NCBI GenBank assembly: GCA_013205605.1
Contig: JABMMK010000333.1
Location: 1 to 13,519 of the forward strand
Length of the DNA: 13,519 nucleotides
Source: Cytophagales bacterium
GTDB taxonomy: Bacteria; Bacteroidota; Bacteroidia; Cytophagales; Spirosomataceae
Direction: 5' to 3'
Part shown: positions 1 to 8,919 of the stretch, one piece after another
Layout of the letters: each line of letters begins with the position of its first letter
How positions within the stretch are numbered: the stretch's first letter is position 1
Translations under genes and position numbers: made by a program
The notes under the pieces: generated by a model
Told to the model about the DNA's origin: nothing
What the model saw: only the letters and a program-made list of their open reading frames with translations
Databases searched by the model: none

Positions 1-59
1 CCGCTAAAGTTTATAGATTTGTTCATGCTTGAAAGTGTCGTAACTTAAAAGTATGAACT
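1..59 (+). other. Tail of an off-window plus-strand gene (frame uncertain)
   Basis: A strong plus-strand terminator follows immediately, so a transcript probably ends here. Two frames are open from the window edge: one ends with TAA at 46-48 after about 15 codons, the other with TGA at 30-32 after 9 codons. Neither tail is long enough to identify a family or to choose between them. The tail could also be untranslated. Confidence 0.2.
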
Positions 60-96
60 AACGGGGTAGTTTCGGCTACTCCGTTTATCTTTTTGA
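60..96 (+). terminator. Rho-independent terminator
   Basis: A 10-bp stem, AACGGGGTAG (60-69) with CTACTCCGTT (76-85), has one G-U pair and a six-base loop, TTTCGG. It is followed by a T-rich tract (84-101, interrupted T runs). The polarity fits the end of a plus-strand transcript entering from the left. It may also block read-through towards the minus-strand gene that ends at 305. Confidence 0.75.
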
Positions 97-304
97 TTTT
101 TTATCGGACACTACTGATTAATTACAAATTCTCTGAATGGCATGTCATTAGGAAGTTGGCTTAGAACAATTCATCCATTTTATTCGATAAAATGAATATT
201 TGTGATGCTTGCGAATGTCGATTTCGTGGACAAAAAAATTGACCCTTTAAATCATTCGAATCAGGCGAGAAATACGTAAATCGGATATGCCTTGATTTTT
301 AAAA
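97..304. other. Intergenic, no gene seen; one AT-rich hairpin
   Basis: I see no convincing ORF. A perfect 8-bp inverted repeat, CATTTTAT (176-183) and ATAAAATG (187-194), has a TCG loop. It lacks a clear U-run on either side, so I do not call it a terminator, although it lies where the 3' untranslated region of the minus-strand gene at 305-1675 would be. Confidence 0.4.
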
Positions 305-1675
305 TTAATGTAAGAGCTTGCGAATGGCTTTCATTAATATGGCCTCTGCCTCTGCGGTAACGGCTGAAGCCTGTCCGGTTTCGTAACCACCCTCCTGGTA
401 CGCAATAGAATTTCCAATGTAACCCACCGCATAATCTCCATAACCAGCTACGGCAACAAACAAATCTTTGCGTTCAGCTTTGGCTGCCAGTTGATATTCA
501 ACAAAAGGCTCACCAGGGAGATGAAGGATCCTCACATGACCCATGCTTAAACAAGAAAGATCAATCTTTTTGCCAGATTGCAGACGCCTTAACCAAACTA
601 ATTTTGATAAATTATTGGCTATAAATACAGCGGTCTCCGTTTTCATTTTTGCCTCCAGCGATTCAATATGAGTTGCAGGAATTAAAGCGACCGATTCGAT
701 ATTCCATTGAATGGAATTGGGTTCTATGCGCTCAAGTTGGGTTTGATCCCATGCTCTTTTCATCCCATCTGCCAAACGTTCAGCCAAAATCAATCTATTT
801 TTTTTATCTCCATCATTGTATTTTCCTGCCGTTAGATTGCCACCTGCTCCATTGAAGTGAATATGAAGCGCTTCTGGAACGGCCAATTGGCGTAAAAAAC
901 GAGCAATTCCCGGGAAATCAGGATTAGCCACTCCAGTTCTGTAATAACTTTGTGGATGTGAGGCATAATAACTTAAAACCGCAATGGGTTTATCATGGTT
1001 CCAAAAACTAATCAAAGAGACCATGGGGTCAATTAATCCTTCGGGTTCAGCACGAATGGCTGGATCGAGTGTGGCTGAAGTTCGCGAAGCTTTAGCTTTA
1101 CCATCAGGACCTATAATCCGTCGATTGGAAGCAACTTGATATACGGGAGCCTCTCCTTTTCCGATGTGTGTAAAGGGTACTGCAACAGAAATCGATTTCT
1201 GAATGGTAAGTCCGAGGCGTTTAATCAGATCTCTTGTATAAGTCCCTTCAAAAGCGATTGGATGTAAGCCAGCCTCTTTCAGTAATTTTTCCGCCCCTAA
1301 ATCAGATGAGGGGGCATCATGCTGATGAATGGCATGCACAACTACCCGTGAAGGAATTGTAGCAGCCGCTTCCGCCATCACGCGTTTAAATTCATCTTGA
1401 CTATCATTGCTGATCCCAATCCAATCCACTGAGCACATGACAATCGGAAGCCCCGCACCCAAAATAACGACCCCTTTCGCGCGCAAACCCAAATCCCAGT
1501 CATTCACCATGGGATCATACGTCAATTGAGTCCCTACCGGTGGCGTTGCGTCTACATCGAATTGTGCTAGTTTTAAGGTTGGCTGTACTGCTTGCGCATT
1601 AATTAATACAGAATGAAGCGCAAACACATAAATAAAAACGAAACGAAAAAGCCAAGCAATTAATTTGTCAGACAT
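305..1675 (-). CDS. Secreted neutral-ceramidase-like hydrolase (N-terminal domain only)
   Basis: The 456-residue product resembles the N-terminal domain of neutral/alkaline non-lysosomal ceramidases, zinc amidases that hydrolyse N-acyl-sphingosine. A signal peptide (about residues 1-29, ending in INAQA) predicts export. The family pattern is visible: HQHDAP (His117 and His119), SHPQSYY (His240), GNLTAG (279-284), LPGEPFVEY (Glu389) and a C-terminal YETGQAS (Tyr431). These match the two His, one Glu and one Tyr zinc ligands of the family. Where characterised ceramidases have the nucleophilic serine (NLS), this protein has Thr282. The C-terminal immunoglobulin-like domain of full-length ceramidases (roughly 650-750 residues) is missing. 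Many bacterial members of this short type have no known substrate, so activity on ceramide is not established. The gene is monocistronic as far as visible, with 326 bp before the next gene upstream. Confidence 0.82.
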   Translation of the reverse strand: MSDKLIAWLFRFVFIYVFALHSVLINAQAVQPTLKLAQFDVDATPPVGTQLTYDPMVNDWDLGLRAKGVVILGAGLPIVMCSVDWIGISNDSQDEFKRVMAEAAATIPSRVVVHAIHQHDAPSSDLGAEKLLKEAGLHPIAFEGTYTRDLIKRLGLTIQKSISVAVPFTHIGKGEAPVYQVASNRRIIGPDGKAKASRTSATLDPAIRAEPEGLIDPMVSLISFWNHDKPIAVLSYYASHPQSYYRTGVANPDFPGIARFLRQLAVPEALHIHFNGAGGNLTAGKYNDGDKKNRLILAERLADGMKRAWDQTQLERIEPNSIQWNIESVALIPATHIESLEAKMKTETAVFIANNLSKLVWLRRLQSGKKIDLSCLSMGHVRILHLPGEPFVEYQLAAKAERKDLFVAVAGYGDYAVGYIGNSIAYQEGGYETGQASAVTAEAEAILMKAIRKLLH

Positions 1676-2001
1676 TACCTAAATTTTAGATCTATGTTTA
1701 TTTAAGAGGTTGAAACATTCATTTGATCCTTAATAAAAGTTTCTAACGATTGCTCAATATTAAACAATGTTAAAGAAAATATCCATCATTTAAAATATGA
1801 GTCAAATCTCTTGTGCAATTCCTTCTAGGTCAACTAGCTAGTCGCCTCTCAATTTTTATTCGTTGGTTTTGGCATGTACTTCTATTAATGCTATCCACAG
1901 ACCTATGTTTACTTCGTCAAACTATTTGGTATTTCCGTAGGGAGTGTTTTCCAACAATGGTTCAATAACAAAATGGAAACAAGAAAAAAACAGCTGAAAA
2001 A
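1676..2001. other. Intergenic, no gene seen
   Basis: This spacer lies between two minus-strand genes and should hold the promoter of the ceramidase-like gene and the 3' end of the nitrilase-family transcript. I found no convincing Bacteroidota-type promoter (TTTG, 17-23 bases, TAnnTTTG) on the minus strand and no intrinsic terminator. The 10-bp palindrome ACTAGCTAGT at 1833-1842 is the only notable symmetric sequence. Confidence 0.5.
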
Positions 2002-2952
2002 TTACTTTAAAGACATCCAAACTACTTTAAGCACAGTATCATGTTCTTTTCCGATGATGTCTCTGTAAAGTTCTGGTCTTCTCGCATTTAAATATCGGGT
2101 GCCTCCTGCTTTTTCTATATTAGCATGTATTAATTCTGCTGAAACATAGGCATCATCAAATGTTCTGCATTCTGCCATAATATCACCAAAGGGGTCTATA
2201 ATCATGGAACAGCCATTTTTTAATTGATCATCATCCATACCTATGGGATTAGAGAAGATGACATATACGGCATTGTCATAAGCTCTTGAGGGTAGCCATT
2301 TCATTAGCCATGCTCTACCTTTTAAGCTATCAAACTCGTTGATCAGTGTCGTGGGATCATGGTGGCGATTATGCCATAATGCAGGATCAACAAATCCAGC
2401 ACCTGGTCTGCTAGAAGGTGTACACATGGTTACATGTGGCATAAAAATGATCTCAGCGCCCAATAATTTTGTGGCCCTTACATTTTCAAAAATATTATTA
2501 TCATAGCATATGAGTATGCTGCATTTCCATCCTTTCAAATCAAAAATGCAATACTCATTTCCAGCGCTTATGTACCTATTAATAAAGGGGCTTAATTTTC
2601 TATATTTGGCAATAAGCCCATTTTCATCCACACATACATAGGCTTTGTAGATTTTATCCTCTTTATCTTTTTCAAATAAGCCTGCTAATAAAATAATTTT
2701 ATATTTTTTTGCAATGTTAATTAAAGCTTGAACCGATGCTCCATCTGGAATAAATTCTGCTAGGGCTAAAAAATCCTCTTTGTTTAATTTGGAAGCGAAA
2801 GTATAGCCCGTAATAGAGCATTCATGAAATGAAAGTACTTCAATGCCTTCTAAAGCGGCTTTTCTGGCTAGTTCATCGATCACCGAGAGGTTATAGGCTT
2901 TGTCGCCACTTTTATTTTCAAATTGAGCGGTGGCTATTCTGATAGGGGTCAT
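2002..2952 (-). CDS. Nitrilase-superfamily carbon-nitrogen hydrolase
   Basis: The 316-residue cytoplasmic protein (no signal peptide) has the complete catalytic signature of the nitrilase superfamily. Glu44 lies in FHECSITGY, Lys119 in KYRKLSPF and Cys149 in ILICYDNNIFE, the usual Glu-Lys-Cys order and spacing for hydrolysis of nitriles, amides or carbamoyl groups through a thioester. Further family features are MPHVTMC after the nucleophile (171-177), a GCSMIIDPFGDIMAE stretch (247-261) and a C-terminal RRPELY (291-296) common in aliphatic amidase/nitrilase-like members. Length is normal for the superfamily. The insert around 178-220, rich in Trp and His, may shape substrate choice, but I cannot name a substrate or subfamily. 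The start at 2952 places the first beta strand (IRIATAQFE) directly after Met, as expected. No operon partner is visible. Confidence 0.9.
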   Translation of the reverse strand: MTPIRIATAQFENKSGDKAYNLSVIDELARKAALEGIEVLSFHECSITGYTFASKLNKEDFLALAEFIPDGASVQALINIAKKYKIILLAGLFEKDKEDKIYKAYVCVDENGLIAKYRKLSPFINRYISAGNEYCIFDLKGWKCSILICYDNNIFENVRATKLLGAEIIFMPHVTMCTPSSRPGAGFVDPALWHNRHHDPTTLINEFDSLKGRAWLMKWLPSRAYDNAVYVIFSNPIGMDDDQLKNGCSMIIDPFGDIMAECRTFDDAYVSAELIHANIEKAGGTRYLNARRPELYRDIIGKEHDTVLKVVWMSLK

Positions 2953-3004
2953 ATTTATTTAATTATGGAATGAATCTAATATATATTTTTCATATTTTTT
3001 TGTT

Positions 3005-3212
3005 TTTTGAGGTGGATTCTGGTGTATCCAAAGGCCGAGTCGATACGGCCCCATTCAAATTTTAATTGGATCAAGACGAAACCTAAAATTTTATAATTGA
3101 ATAATATCGGGTTATTTAATTCGATTCAAGTGGGTTAAAATTAGTTCCTTGTGATCGCTTGCTTGCTACTTGCTACCGTTAAATCAGTTGGGATTTGTTT
3201 TATTTTAAATGA
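3005..3212 (+). repeat. Repeat B, copy 1 (about 208 bp, structured)
   Basis: This intergenic block aligns over its full length, with very few gaps, to 9162-9367 at roughly 75-80% identity by eye. Three hairpins are shared with the other copy: GGCC/GGCC (3033-3050, ten-base loop), an 11-bp arm pair around ATCGG (3095-3121, two wobble pairs), and AAATC/GATTT (3181-3196) followed by a T-rich stretch. The block ends about 200 bp before the M14 gene at 3412. It has no open frame of useful length on either strand. It could be a structured RNA, a leader element or a decayed non-coding mobile repeat. Confidence 0.75.
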
Positions 3213-3411
3213 AATTAATGTTAAATTTGATATCAATCGAAACTCTTCTTAAACAAAATTATTATTTAGTTTGATGTCGGCTAACAAGATTTTTATTAAT
3301 TTAAGTTCTAACGGATAATTAAAAATAGTATTACTTCTTTTATCAAATTTTGTAATTGCTCAAGGTGAAATGATTGGCAACTGATTATTCAAAAAATTTA
3401 AAATTTCTTAC
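3213..3411. other. AT-rich upstream region of the first M14 gene
   Basis: No ORF is apparent. The segment must carry the promoter or leader of the 3412 gene unless that promoter lies in repeat B, but I see no confident TAnnTTTG -7 box. TTTAGTTTGATGTCGG at 3265-3280 loosely resembles the AGTTTGACGACGTA motif found at 6323 and 13423. Confidence 0.4.
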
Positions 3412-6090
3412 ATGAAAAAATATACATTCGTTTTTGTCTGTCTTTCCTTTTTTGCCCTTGCTCAATCGATCCCAAGTCCTAAATCTCATTTCGGGTTCTC
3501 CATCGGGGATAATTATCAATTAGCTACTTTTATCCAAACAGAGGCCTATTTGAAAAAAGTTGCCGCGGTTTCGCCACGCATGAAATTGCAATCCATTGGC
3601 AAAACCGAAGAAGGTCGTAATCAATACATGGTGATTGTGTCAGATCCAGCGAATATCAAGAATTTGGCCAAATATAAAGCCATTTCCCAAAAAATGGCCC
3701 GCGCCGAGGGCCTTTCTGAATCCGAAGCGAGTCAATTAGCCAAAGAGGGAAAAGCGGTCGTATGGATCGACGGAGGTTTGCATGCCACCGAAACTGTGGG
3801 AATCCACCAATGGATCGAAACGATGCACCAGTTTTTGACGCGCAATGATGAAGAAACTCAACGTATTCTTAAAAATACCATCATCCTCTTTGTACATGCG
3901 AATCCAGATGGGCAGGAATTGGTATCATCTTGGTACATGCGGAATGCAGACACCTTGAAACGGTCTTATGCGAATTTGCCTCGTTTGTACCAAAAGTACA
4001 TTGGCCATGACAATAACCGCGATTTTTTTATGATGAACATGAGAGAGTCGAAGAATATGAGTCGCCAGCAATACATCGAGTGGATGCCTCAATTTCTCTA
4101 TAATCACCACCAAACAGGCCCGTTAGGAACCGTAGTGGCCGGACCTCCGTATCGCGATCCATTTAATTATGTCTTCGATCCATTATTGGTCACTGGAATC
4201 GATGCCATAGGGGCGGCGATGAGCAGTCGGCTGAACGCCGAGGGAAAACCTGGCTACACGATGAAAGGGGGCTCCGTCTATTCGACTTGGTGGAATGGCG
4301 GTTTACGGACGACGGCTTATTACCACAATATCGTCGGTGTTTTAACCGAAATCATCGGAAGTCCTACGCCGATGAAAATTCCACTGGTTCCGCAGCGATT
4401 AATCCCGAATAGCGGTTTACCCTTCCCGATTACGCCTCAAAAATGGCTATTTAGGAATTCCATCGATTATTCGATTTCAATGAATTATGCGATGCTAAAT
4501 CATGCGGCCCGCTATAAGGACGAGGTGTTAATGAACATTTATAGGATGGGTCGAAAGTCGATTGAAAACGGATCCAAAGATTATTGGACTCTTTCGCCCA
4601 AAAAGGTAGAATCGATCCAAGAATTGTATCGAACAGACATCAAGAATCCTGAGGCGCGGATAGATACCTTGCCTTTGGCCTATTATGCGAAGGTATATCA
4701 AAACTCGATTTTGCGTGATCCACGTGCCTATGTGGTTCCGGCAGATCAAAGCACCTCGGCAATAGCATTTATTAACATTTTGATACAAAGTGGAATTCGG
4801 ATTGAAAAGGCCACAACGGCTTTTGAAATCGCTGGTAAAAAATATCCAGCAGGATCTTATGTAGTGAAAACGAATCAGGCGTTCCGGCCGCATGTGTTGG
4901 ACATGTTTGAGCCGCAAGATCATCCGAATGATTTTTTATATCCAGGGGGTCCACCTGTGCGTCCCTATGATGCGGCGGGTTGGACGCCGGCGTATACGAT
5001 GGGGGTGAAATTTGATCGGATTTTGGAGGCGGTAGATATGCCATTGGAGACCTTGCCGTATGGGGTATTGGAAAAAGCGGTGGGTGGATTTTCGGTTGGA
5101 AATTTTGCTTATTATGGTTTTTCTACTCAAGATAATGCTTCGTTTTCATTGGTGAATGAGGCGTTAATGGCGGGGTTGGAGTTGACAAAAAACAAAGATC
5201 ATTTTGTTATTAAATCTTCGGAGGAGGCAAAGAAATTATTGGCCGAAGGATCACTTAAATATGGCATTCAGGTTCAAGGCTTATTAGCGAGTTCGGCTAC
5301 GATTCCGGTGAAGACTCGTCGGATTGCTTTATGGGATACCTATGGAGGGTCGATGTCAGCTGGCTGGGTGCGTTGGATTTTGGAACAGCATCAATTTACA
5401 TTTAGCCTTTTATATGCCAAAGAAATCGATCTTGGGAATTTGAAGTCCAAATACGATGTCATCGTGTTCATGGGTGGGGCGATTCCTGGACTAACAGGCC
5501 AATCGGTTTCTCGGGATGATAACTCTGAAAGAGAACCCAAGGAAGCGGATATTCCAACAGAATACCATGCGCAAATGGGTAAGATTACCGTGAAATCCAT
5601 CCCTTCGTTAAAGGTCTTTTTGGAAACGGGAGGGGATATTGTGACGATTGGTTCGAGTGCCAATTTAGCCTATCATTTGGGATTACCCGTTCGGAATGCA
5701 TTGGTGGAAATGGTCGCGGGCAAGGAGCGGAATTTACCTGGAGAGAAATTTTACATTCCGGGCAGTGTGATGCAGGTGGCAGTGGATCCAGATACGCGGG
5801 CGAACTGGGGTATGTCGACGAAGGCCGATGTATATTTTAGTATGAGTCCGGTGTTTAAATTACAGCCGGATGCGATCGCCCAGCAGGTTGTAAAGCCTTT
5901 GGCTTGGTATGCCTCAGATAAAACCTTGCGAAGCGGTTGGGCCTTTGGTCAGGCCTATTTACAGGATGGTGTGGCAGCTTTTGAGGCGAAGGTTGGCGCC
6001 GGCAAATTATTCGTCTATGGTCCTGAAATCACGTTCCGTGGCCAGGCGCATAGTACCTTTAAGCTATTGTTTAATCAATTATATCAATAA
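3412..6090 (+). CDS. Secreted M14 zinc carboxypeptidase-like protein
   Basis: The 892-residue product begins with a Sec signal peptide (MKKYTFVFVCLSFFALAQS). The M14 peptidase domain spans about residues 30-350. Zinc ligands are His124 and Glu127 in GGLHATETVG (the HxxE motif) and probably His232 or His233 in LYNHHQTGP. HANPDGQE (162-169) is the conserved NPDG segment, Asn202-Arg203 in DNNRDFF would bind the substrate carboxylate, and Glu313 in LTEIIGSP is the predicted catalytic base. A middle region follows, then a Rossmann-like segment (about 633-890, from RRIALWDTYGG) resembling a class I glutamine-amidotransferase/ThuA-like fold, as in other large Bacteroidota M14 proteins. It probably acts on peptides in the periplasm or outside the cell; the specificity is unknown. 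Base composition, especially at third codon positions, looks more GC-rich than in the second M14 gene. The two share architecture but little close sequence. Confidence 0.9.
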   Translation: MKKYTFVFVCLSFFALAQSIPSPKSHFGFSIGDNYQLATFIQTEAYLKKVAAVSPRMKLQSIGKTEEGRNQYMVIVSDPANIKNLAKYKAISQKMARAEGLSESEASQLAKEGKAVVWIDGGLHATETVGIHQWIETMHQFLTRNDEETQRILKNTIILFVHANPDGQELVSSWYMRNADTLKRSYANLPRLYQKYIGHDNNRDFFMMNMRESKNMSRQQYIEWMPQFLYNHHQTGPLGTVVAGPPYRDPFNYVFDPLLVTGIDAIGAAMSSRLNAEGKPGYTMKGGSVYSTWWNGGLRTTAYYHNIVGVLTEIIGSPTPMKIPLVPQRLIPNSGLPFPITPQKWLFRNSIDYSISMNYAMLNHAARYKDEVLMNIYRMGRKSIENGSKDYWTLSPKKVESIQELYRTDIKNPEARIDTLPLAYYAKVYQNSILRDPRAYVVPADQSTSAIAFINILIQSGIRIEKATTAFEIAGKKYPAGSYVVKTNQAFRPHVLDMFEPQDHPNDFLYPGGPPVRPYDAAGWTPAYTMGVKFDRILEAVDMPLETLPYGVLEKAVGGFSVGNFAYYGFSTQDNASFSLVNEALMAGLELTKNKDHFVIKSSEEAKKLLAEGSLKYGIQVQGLLASSATIPVKTRRIALWDTYGGSMSAGWVRWILEQHQFTFSLLYAKEIDLGNLKSKYDVIVFMGGAIPGLTGQSVSRDDNSEREPKEADIPTEYHAQMGKITVKSIPSLKVFLETGGDIVTIGSSANLAYHLGLPVRNALVEMVAGKERNLPGEKFYIPGSVMQVAVDPDTRANWGMSTKADVYFSMSPVFKLQPDAIAQQVVKPLAWYASDKTLRSGWAFGQAYLQDGVAAFEAKVGAGKLFVYGPEITFRGQAHSTFKLLFNQLYQ

Positions 6091-6267
6091 ACAAGGTCAT
6101 TGATTGGCTAAAATTTAATATATTCCTTAGGAATTAGGCCAAAAAATACGGTTAAATGACCTATTCGGGTGGTTTTTTAAAGATAGTGACTAGTTTTGGT
6201 AGTTATGCATTTTTTATATTTTCAAAAACAGTATTTTGAAAGTTTGCAGATTAATTGTAATTCATTT

Positions 6268-6423
6268 TTATTTCAAATATTCTAAAGCAATATCAAACAT
6301 TCGCCAAGGAAAAGTCAAATTGAGTTTGACGACGTATAATTCTTTTTGAAAATTGTAATACAAAGGAGCATAAGAAAATGAAATGACTTCGTTTACATTG
6401 ATTTTGGCCATTTTAGAGAACAT
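6268..6423 (-). CDS. Possible small protein (51 aa), unrecognised
   Basis: A minus-strand ORF in the 408-bp gap between the two M14 genes encodes 51 residues from ATG at 6423 (MFSKMAKINVNEVISF...), or 47 from the in-frame ATG at 6411. It ends with TAA at 6268. The composition is protein-like, with many aromatic residues (YAPLYYNFQKELYVV, FPWRMF) and a plausible amphipathic C-terminus (DIALEYLK). I recognise no family and see no clear ribosome binding site. The codons for YVVKL overlap a 14-base motif that recurs at 13423, so the ORF may be part of a decayed repeat and not a gene. It is antisense to any leader of the second M14 gene. Confidence 0.33.
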   Translation of the reverse strand: MFSKMAKINVNEVISFSYAPLYYNFQKELYVVKLNLTFPWRMFDIALEYLK

Positions 6424-6450
6424 CTGAACATGATTTTAAGCAAGGATGCG

Positions 6451-6479
6451 TTTAATTCACCCACATTTATTTAATTTAG
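6451..6479 (+). promoter_or_regulatory. Candidate Bacteroidota promoter of second M14 gene
   Basis: TTTA at 6451-6454 is followed after 17 bases by TAATTTAG at 6472-6479. The Bacteroidota consensus is TTTG, 17-23 bases, TAnnTTTG, so each box has one mismatch. The predicted leader would be about 15 bases before the ATG at 6499. In DNA this AT-rich such a match can arise by chance. Confidence 0.35.
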
Positions 6480-6498
6480 GATCAACTAATTCTCAACA

Positions 6499-8919
6499 AT
6501 GAAAAAATTATTATCCTTCATCTATTTATTACTATCATTTACCTCTTTTAGCCAAGTAAAATCACCCGAAGAATTTTTAGGTTACCCCTTGGGCTCTCGG
6601 TTTACCTACCACCATCAAATCATTTCTTACAGCCGCTATTTAGCTGAAAATAGCGAAGGATTAGCCCAATGGATAACTTATGGACAAACAAGTGAGCATA
6701 GAGAATTAGGACAATTATTGATTTCAAATCTACCAAAAGGCCTTTCAATAAATGAAATTCAGGCAAATCATCTAAATGCCATTCAGGGGAAGAATTCTGA
6801 TCAGTCCATGCCACTCATCATTAATTTATCCTTTAATGTACATGGAAATGAAGCGGCAGGAAGTGAAGCAGCTTTAAAAACCATGTTTCAATTGGTTTCA
6901 TCGAAAAACAAATCCACCTATTATGTAATTTTAATTGATCCATGTTTGAATCCTGATGGTCGGGAAGCATATGTAACCCAATTTAATCGAAGAAACTTTT
7001 TAACTGAAGGAAATGCGGATCCAAATGACCAAGAGCATTTTGAAGGAAATACCACAGGACGTTATAACCACTTTTCATTTGATTTAAATCGAGATTGGGT
7101 ATGGCAAATGCAAAAAGAAACGCAACAAAGAGTCAAATTATATCGGTCATGGATGCCCATGTTGCACGCAGATTTTCATGAACAAAGTTTTCAACACACG
7201 TATTATTTTCCACCCGCAGCTAAACCCTATTTGAATTTTTTATCTCCTAGCACACTAGAACTTCAAGCCAATGTGAGCAAATCATTTGCCAAACTTTTTG
7301 ATGCTAAAAAATGGCCATATTTTACGTCGGAAGTATATGATTTGCTTTATCCAGGATATGGAGATACGTATCCAATATTAAATGGCGCATTGGGAATGAC
7401 TTTGGAACAAGGAGGAATTCGGGGAGGGCTAAATGCAGCTAAAAACAATGGGGATTCAATTTCACTGAGCGCCCGGGTGGAGCATCACACAAGTTTAGCT
7501 TTAAATTTAGTTGAGTGGTCATTGGCAAATTCAGAAGCAATAAAATTATCTTTTTACGGAAATCACAATAAATCAAGAACAAATCCAACAAACAGGTTTA
7601 AAAGCTATTTCATACCAGATTCAGAGCTTTATAAAGCCAAAGAATTCATTGAATTACTCGAAAAAAATGATATTAAATATGGATATACTCAATTAACAAA
7701 GTCATTATTAAGTGCCTATGCATACAAGGAGAACAAGCTCATTAATTTACCCGTCCAAACAGGCTTATTTATCAATGCTCGGCAGTCATCCTCGGCTTTA
7801 ATTCAAGCCTTGTTAGATCCCAACATTGTTCTAGAAGACTCCCTTACCTATGATATAACCGCTTGGAATTTATTTCAATTGAATGGATTAAAGGCCTATG
7901 GTTTATCGGAAGAAATCTCATTTAAAAAAGATAAATATGAAATTGGCCCATTAAAAACCAACAATTCAGCAGAAATAGGCTACTCTTTTTATCCAAGCAA
8001 TTTCAAATCAAGTCAAGAATTCATGCATTTTGCCCTGAAATTAGGAGGGTTATTAAGCTATTCAGATGTTCAATCGGGACAGATTACCCTATTGATTACA
8101 AAATTATTAGAGTCACAAAAAAATGAACTGGTTCAAATGGCTGCTTCACTAAAAATTTTGCTAAAACCCTTGACTAGTTTCAGATCAGAAAATGGAAAAG
8201 ATTTAGGCTCAACACATTTTAAAACAATTTTTTTGCCAAAAATAGCCGTAGTGGTAGATCCTTTAAATGATGTAAACCAACAGGGAGAATTAGCTTATTT
8301 TTTGACCGTAAAATATGGCCTAAAACCTAGTTTTATTCCTTTAAATCAATTGTTTAAAGCAAATTTATTTCAATATACCCATGTGATTTTCCCGGATGGG
8401 AAATACAATAAGTTATCCAATACCTACGCCATTTTATTGCAAGATTGGATGGGAAAAGGCGGTAAATTAATATTATTTGAAGGGGCACATAAGATTTTAG
8501 GAGGGAAAGATATAGAGGTAAAAGAAGATAGTGTGGAGCATGCTTCAACTTATGAGATCCAAGAAAGAGCTGAAATTTCCCAAACGTCAGCAGGAAATTT
8601 ATTGGAATTAGAAGTAGAAAAAACCCACCCATTAGCTTTTCGAATTGATGATCAACAGATGTTTATCATCAACCAAAGTTCTGAATTTGTTACCCTGAAA
8701 AAAGGATTTACTCCGATACTGAAAACCTCTTCAAAACCCAAAATTATGGGATTTATAGGGACCCATAAAAAACAAATAGTTGCTAATTCATTGATGCTTG
8801 GGGTTCAAAAAGTAGATAAAGGAAAAATTATCTGGTTTGGTTTCAATCCTTTTTTCCGAGCAATTCCAAACCAAGGTCAAGTTATCTTTGAAAACTGTTT
8901 TCTTTTCTCTGAATTTTAG
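6499..8919 (+). CDS. Secreted M14 zinc carboxypeptidase-like protein (second)
   Basis: The 806-residue protein has a signal peptide (MKKLLSFIYLLLSFTSFSQ) and an M14 domain at about residues 25-340. His115 and Glu118 in NVHGNEAAG form the HxxE zinc motif. NPDGR (151-155) is present, DLNRDW (195-200) supplies Asn197-Arg198 for carboxylate binding, ADFHEQ (224-229) carries the likely third zinc ligand His227, and Glu303 in MTLEQGG is the predicted catalytic base. All key residues look intact. A C-terminal Rossmann-like segment starts near residue 575 (KIAVVVDPLND) and includes GGKLILFEGAH, resembling the glutamine-amidotransferase-like tail of the upstream gene. The gene is more AT-rich than its neighbour and lies 408 bp downstream, so separate transcription is likely. 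Substrate is unknown; an exported peptidase role in nutrient scavenging or envelope turnover is an inference. Confidence 0.9.
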   Translation: MKKLLSFIYLLLSFTSFSQVKSPEEFLGYPLGSRFTYHHQIISYSRYLAENSEGLAQWITYGQTSEHRELGQLLISNLPKGLSINEIQANHLNAIQGKNSDQSMPLIINLSFNVHGNEAAGSEAALKTMFQLVSSKNKSTYYVILIDPCLNPDGREAYVTQFNRRNFLTEGNADPNDQEHFEGNTTGRYNHFSFDLNRDWVWQMQKETQQRVKLYRSWMPMLHADFHEQSFQHTYYFPPAAKPYLNFLSPSTLELQANVSKSFAKLFDAKKWPYFTSEVYDLLYPGYGDTYPILNGALGMTLEQGGIRGGLNAAKNNGDSISLSARVEHHTSLALNLVEWSLANSEAIKLSFYGNHNKSRTNPTNRFKSYFIPDSELYKAKEFIELLEKNDIKYGYTQLTKSLLSAYAYKENKLINLPVQTGLFINARQSSSALIQALLDPNIVLEDSLTYDITAWNLFQLNGLKAYGLSEEISFKKDKYEIGPLKTNNSAEIGYSFYPSNFKSSQEFMHFALKLGGLLSYSDVQSGQITLLITKLLESQKNELVQMAASLKILLKPLTSFRSENGKDLGSTHFKTIFLPKIAVVVDPLNDVNQQGELAYFLTVKYGLKPSFIPLNQLFKANLFQYTHVIFPDGKYNKLSNTYAILLQDWMGKGGKLILFEGAHKILGGKDIEVKEDSVEHASTYEIQERAEISQTSAGNLLELEVEKTHPLAFRIDDQQMFIINQSSEFVTLKKGFTPILKTSSKPKIMGFIGTHKKQIVANSLMLGVQKVDKGKIIWFGFNPFFRAIPNQGQVIFENCFLFSEF

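Noticed and set aside
649..855. Plus-strand ORF opposite the ceramidase-like gene
   Set aside because: It overlaps a well-supported gene on the other strand and its translation has no family character.
3163..3178. Short direct repeats GCTTGCTTGCTACTTGCTAC inside repeat B copy 1
   Set aside because: Only a few units and absent from copy 2; too short for a satellite or CRISPR array.
4528..5130. Several overlapping minus-strand ORFs inside the first M14 gene
   Set aside because: They are shadows of the GC-richer coding frame; the M14 frame carries the motifs.
6158..6178. Terminator after the first M14 gene (ACCT/GGGT hairpin before a T6 run)
   Set aside because: The stem is only four base pairs with a wobble, too weak to call.
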